Assembly: GCF_021130785.1 (NCBI RefSeq)
Contig: NC_060210.1
Coordinates: 184,914,001-184,978,000, forward strand
Origin: Homalodisca vitripennis
Taxonomy: Eukaryota > Arthropoda > Insecta > Hemiptera > Cicadellidae
Length of the DNA: 64,000 bases
Reading direction: 5' to 3'
Below the pieces are notes generated by a model, which saw nothing but the letters and a program-made list of their open reading frames with translations, was not told where the DNA came from and made no database searches. Position numbers and translations under genes: made by a program. Positions 62,909 to 64,000 of this stretch are shown here, piece by piece. Within the stretch, counting starts at the first letter, position 1. Every line of letters begins with the position of its first letter.

Positions 62909-63235
62909 TCAGGAGTTCGTGAAGGCGCCACCAAAGCCCGCATTTTCAGTCCGGAGCATTGGTGATCGATAGTTTTTCTTGCTCAGATCTCGTTCAATGA
63001 TTTGGCAGCACAAGGAAGTAGGTTGGATTGTACTGAAAAACCGTACTGGACAGTATATTCTGAACTGGGTCACTGCATCGGTTGGCAGATAAGATAAAGC
63101 CTCTCCGAATACAGATAACGCTGCACCTTTGTATGCGGAATTCGAACTTCTTATTGCTTGCTGCTGAACTAAATAACTCATGCTTTCTTCGTCTAGATGT
63201 CTTTTTATTTCTTTGCAACAGTAGAAAGCTTTTAA
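62909..63235 (-). pseudogene. Exon-like minus-strand ORF, unknown
   Basis: The frame runs from upstream of the Met at 63181 (KEIKRHLDEES precedes it in frame) to a stop at 62909. It is more balanced in composition than surrounding DNA. The segment VFGEALSYLPTDAVTQFRIYC has the spacing of a BESS-type dimerisation motif, found in MADF-BESS transcription factors, but this is a weak resemblance. No splice sites were confirmed. It may be a terminal exon, a relic or chance. Confidence 0.2.
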
Positions 63236-64000
63236 GTATCTAACAAAGCAAATTAATAGGTTAGAATGGCTATAAGTTTAAATAAAAAACATGAATGTAT
63301 TGAAGAAAATATTCTAAGGTGATATTGTACATTTAACTATTGTTAACTGTTTCAATTGCAAAACCGGTTTGGATTTATTTTCTGTATATTTTATAGTTAA
63401 ATTAATCAGTAACAATTCTGATTAAAAATTAAAACATTTATACTATAAAAAGTACCTGTATTAATATTTCGTTTACAAATTTCAAGAAAAGAATCAAAAA
63501 AAATGTTTTATCGGTTTCCTAGTAATTTTGCCTTTTAATTATTGTCACGAAAGCTATGTTAGTGGAAGAACTTATTTATCAGACTTCATATAAGTTTTCC
63601 AAAGAAAAATGATTATTAAAAAAGATGGATATGGAGAGTAATGGAGAGTATTAACAATGGAATTCAGAATGCTACACGTGTGAGTTTCTTGATTAATGTG
63701 GCCAATGGGCCTTCCCGGTGTTTCAGTCAAGCACAAATCCAAGCGGAGAATTGTTTCTCTTTTTTGACTGCAATGTGTGGAATATTTCACCTTAATTAAA
63801 CCGCGGATCCCGGCAGCTCTTTTGTACGCCCAATAAATTACTTTTCCAAGTTAAATATTACATTTCTCGTGAAGTCGTTATAAATTGCTGAAAGTGAAAA
63901 ACCTGAACATTCTTCGTTACACTTGTATCCCTACGTGTAACCTCTTTGATGGTTGTTATTTTTGTTTCTTATACTTAAATTAATATTATATGTTTTCCTA
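63236..64000. other. Non-coding end of window
   Basis: AT-rich; a 72-codon minus frame at 63572-63790 shows nothing recognisable. Confidence 0.4.

Overview
This is an AT-rich, gene-poor, repeat-dense eukaryotic window, most likely from an insect and probably a hemipteran. The reasons are a degenerate TTAGG (insect telomere unit) patch at 371-428, a LOA-like non-LTR retrotransposon, a 28S rRNA fragment whose conserved 3' part looks hemipteran, and the absence of any long host ORF. The host taxon is inference. I found no intact host protein gene. The only sizeable coding sequences belong to transposable elements.

Layout. 1-12.2 kb: non-coding, with simple repeats, hairpins and short dispersed repeats, three of which resemble hammerhead-ribozyme segments of Penelope-like elements. 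12.24-12.98 kb: a small element with 16-bp terminal inverted repeats and an internal 18-bp hairpin. 14.4-18.3 kb: a 5'-truncated LOA-like retrotransposon on the minus strand (ORF1 tail, endonuclease-RT, then a frameshift before RNase H), bounded by the 11-bp direct repeat TTTGACATATT. 18.8-26.6 kb: the most unusual object, a 7.8-kb foldback palindrome bounded by the 8-bp direct repeat GTTTGGAC. Its two diverged arms each begin and end in GC-rich arrays of small hairpins, with six TGACGTCA sites placed symmetrically. 26.6-33.7 kb: non-coding, with a minisatellite.

33.69-47.49 kb: a 13.8-kb satellite of 132-bp monomers, interrupted at intervals by a variant unit of about 263 bp (a higher-order repeat). 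Its left two thirds carry many single-base insertions that look like uncorrected long-read error. 47.7-49.8 kb: two inverted copies of a MITE of about 120 bp, with a GC-rich TATA-containing promoter-like segment beside the first. 50.2-51.2 kb: a decayed Ty3/Gypsy pol relic. 51.27-51.68 kb: the 3' end of a 28S rRNA gene on the minus strand, abutting a GC-rich stretch I could not identify. 51.8-64 kb: non-coding DNA with LINE-tail, tRNA-Ser-derived SINE-like and other repeat relics, and two weak exon-like ORFs.

Nothing here forms a host operon or pathway; the content is mobile and satellite DNA. The foldback element is the best candidate for something undescribed. I see no transposase in it, so if mobile it would depend on an enzyme supplied from elsewhere.
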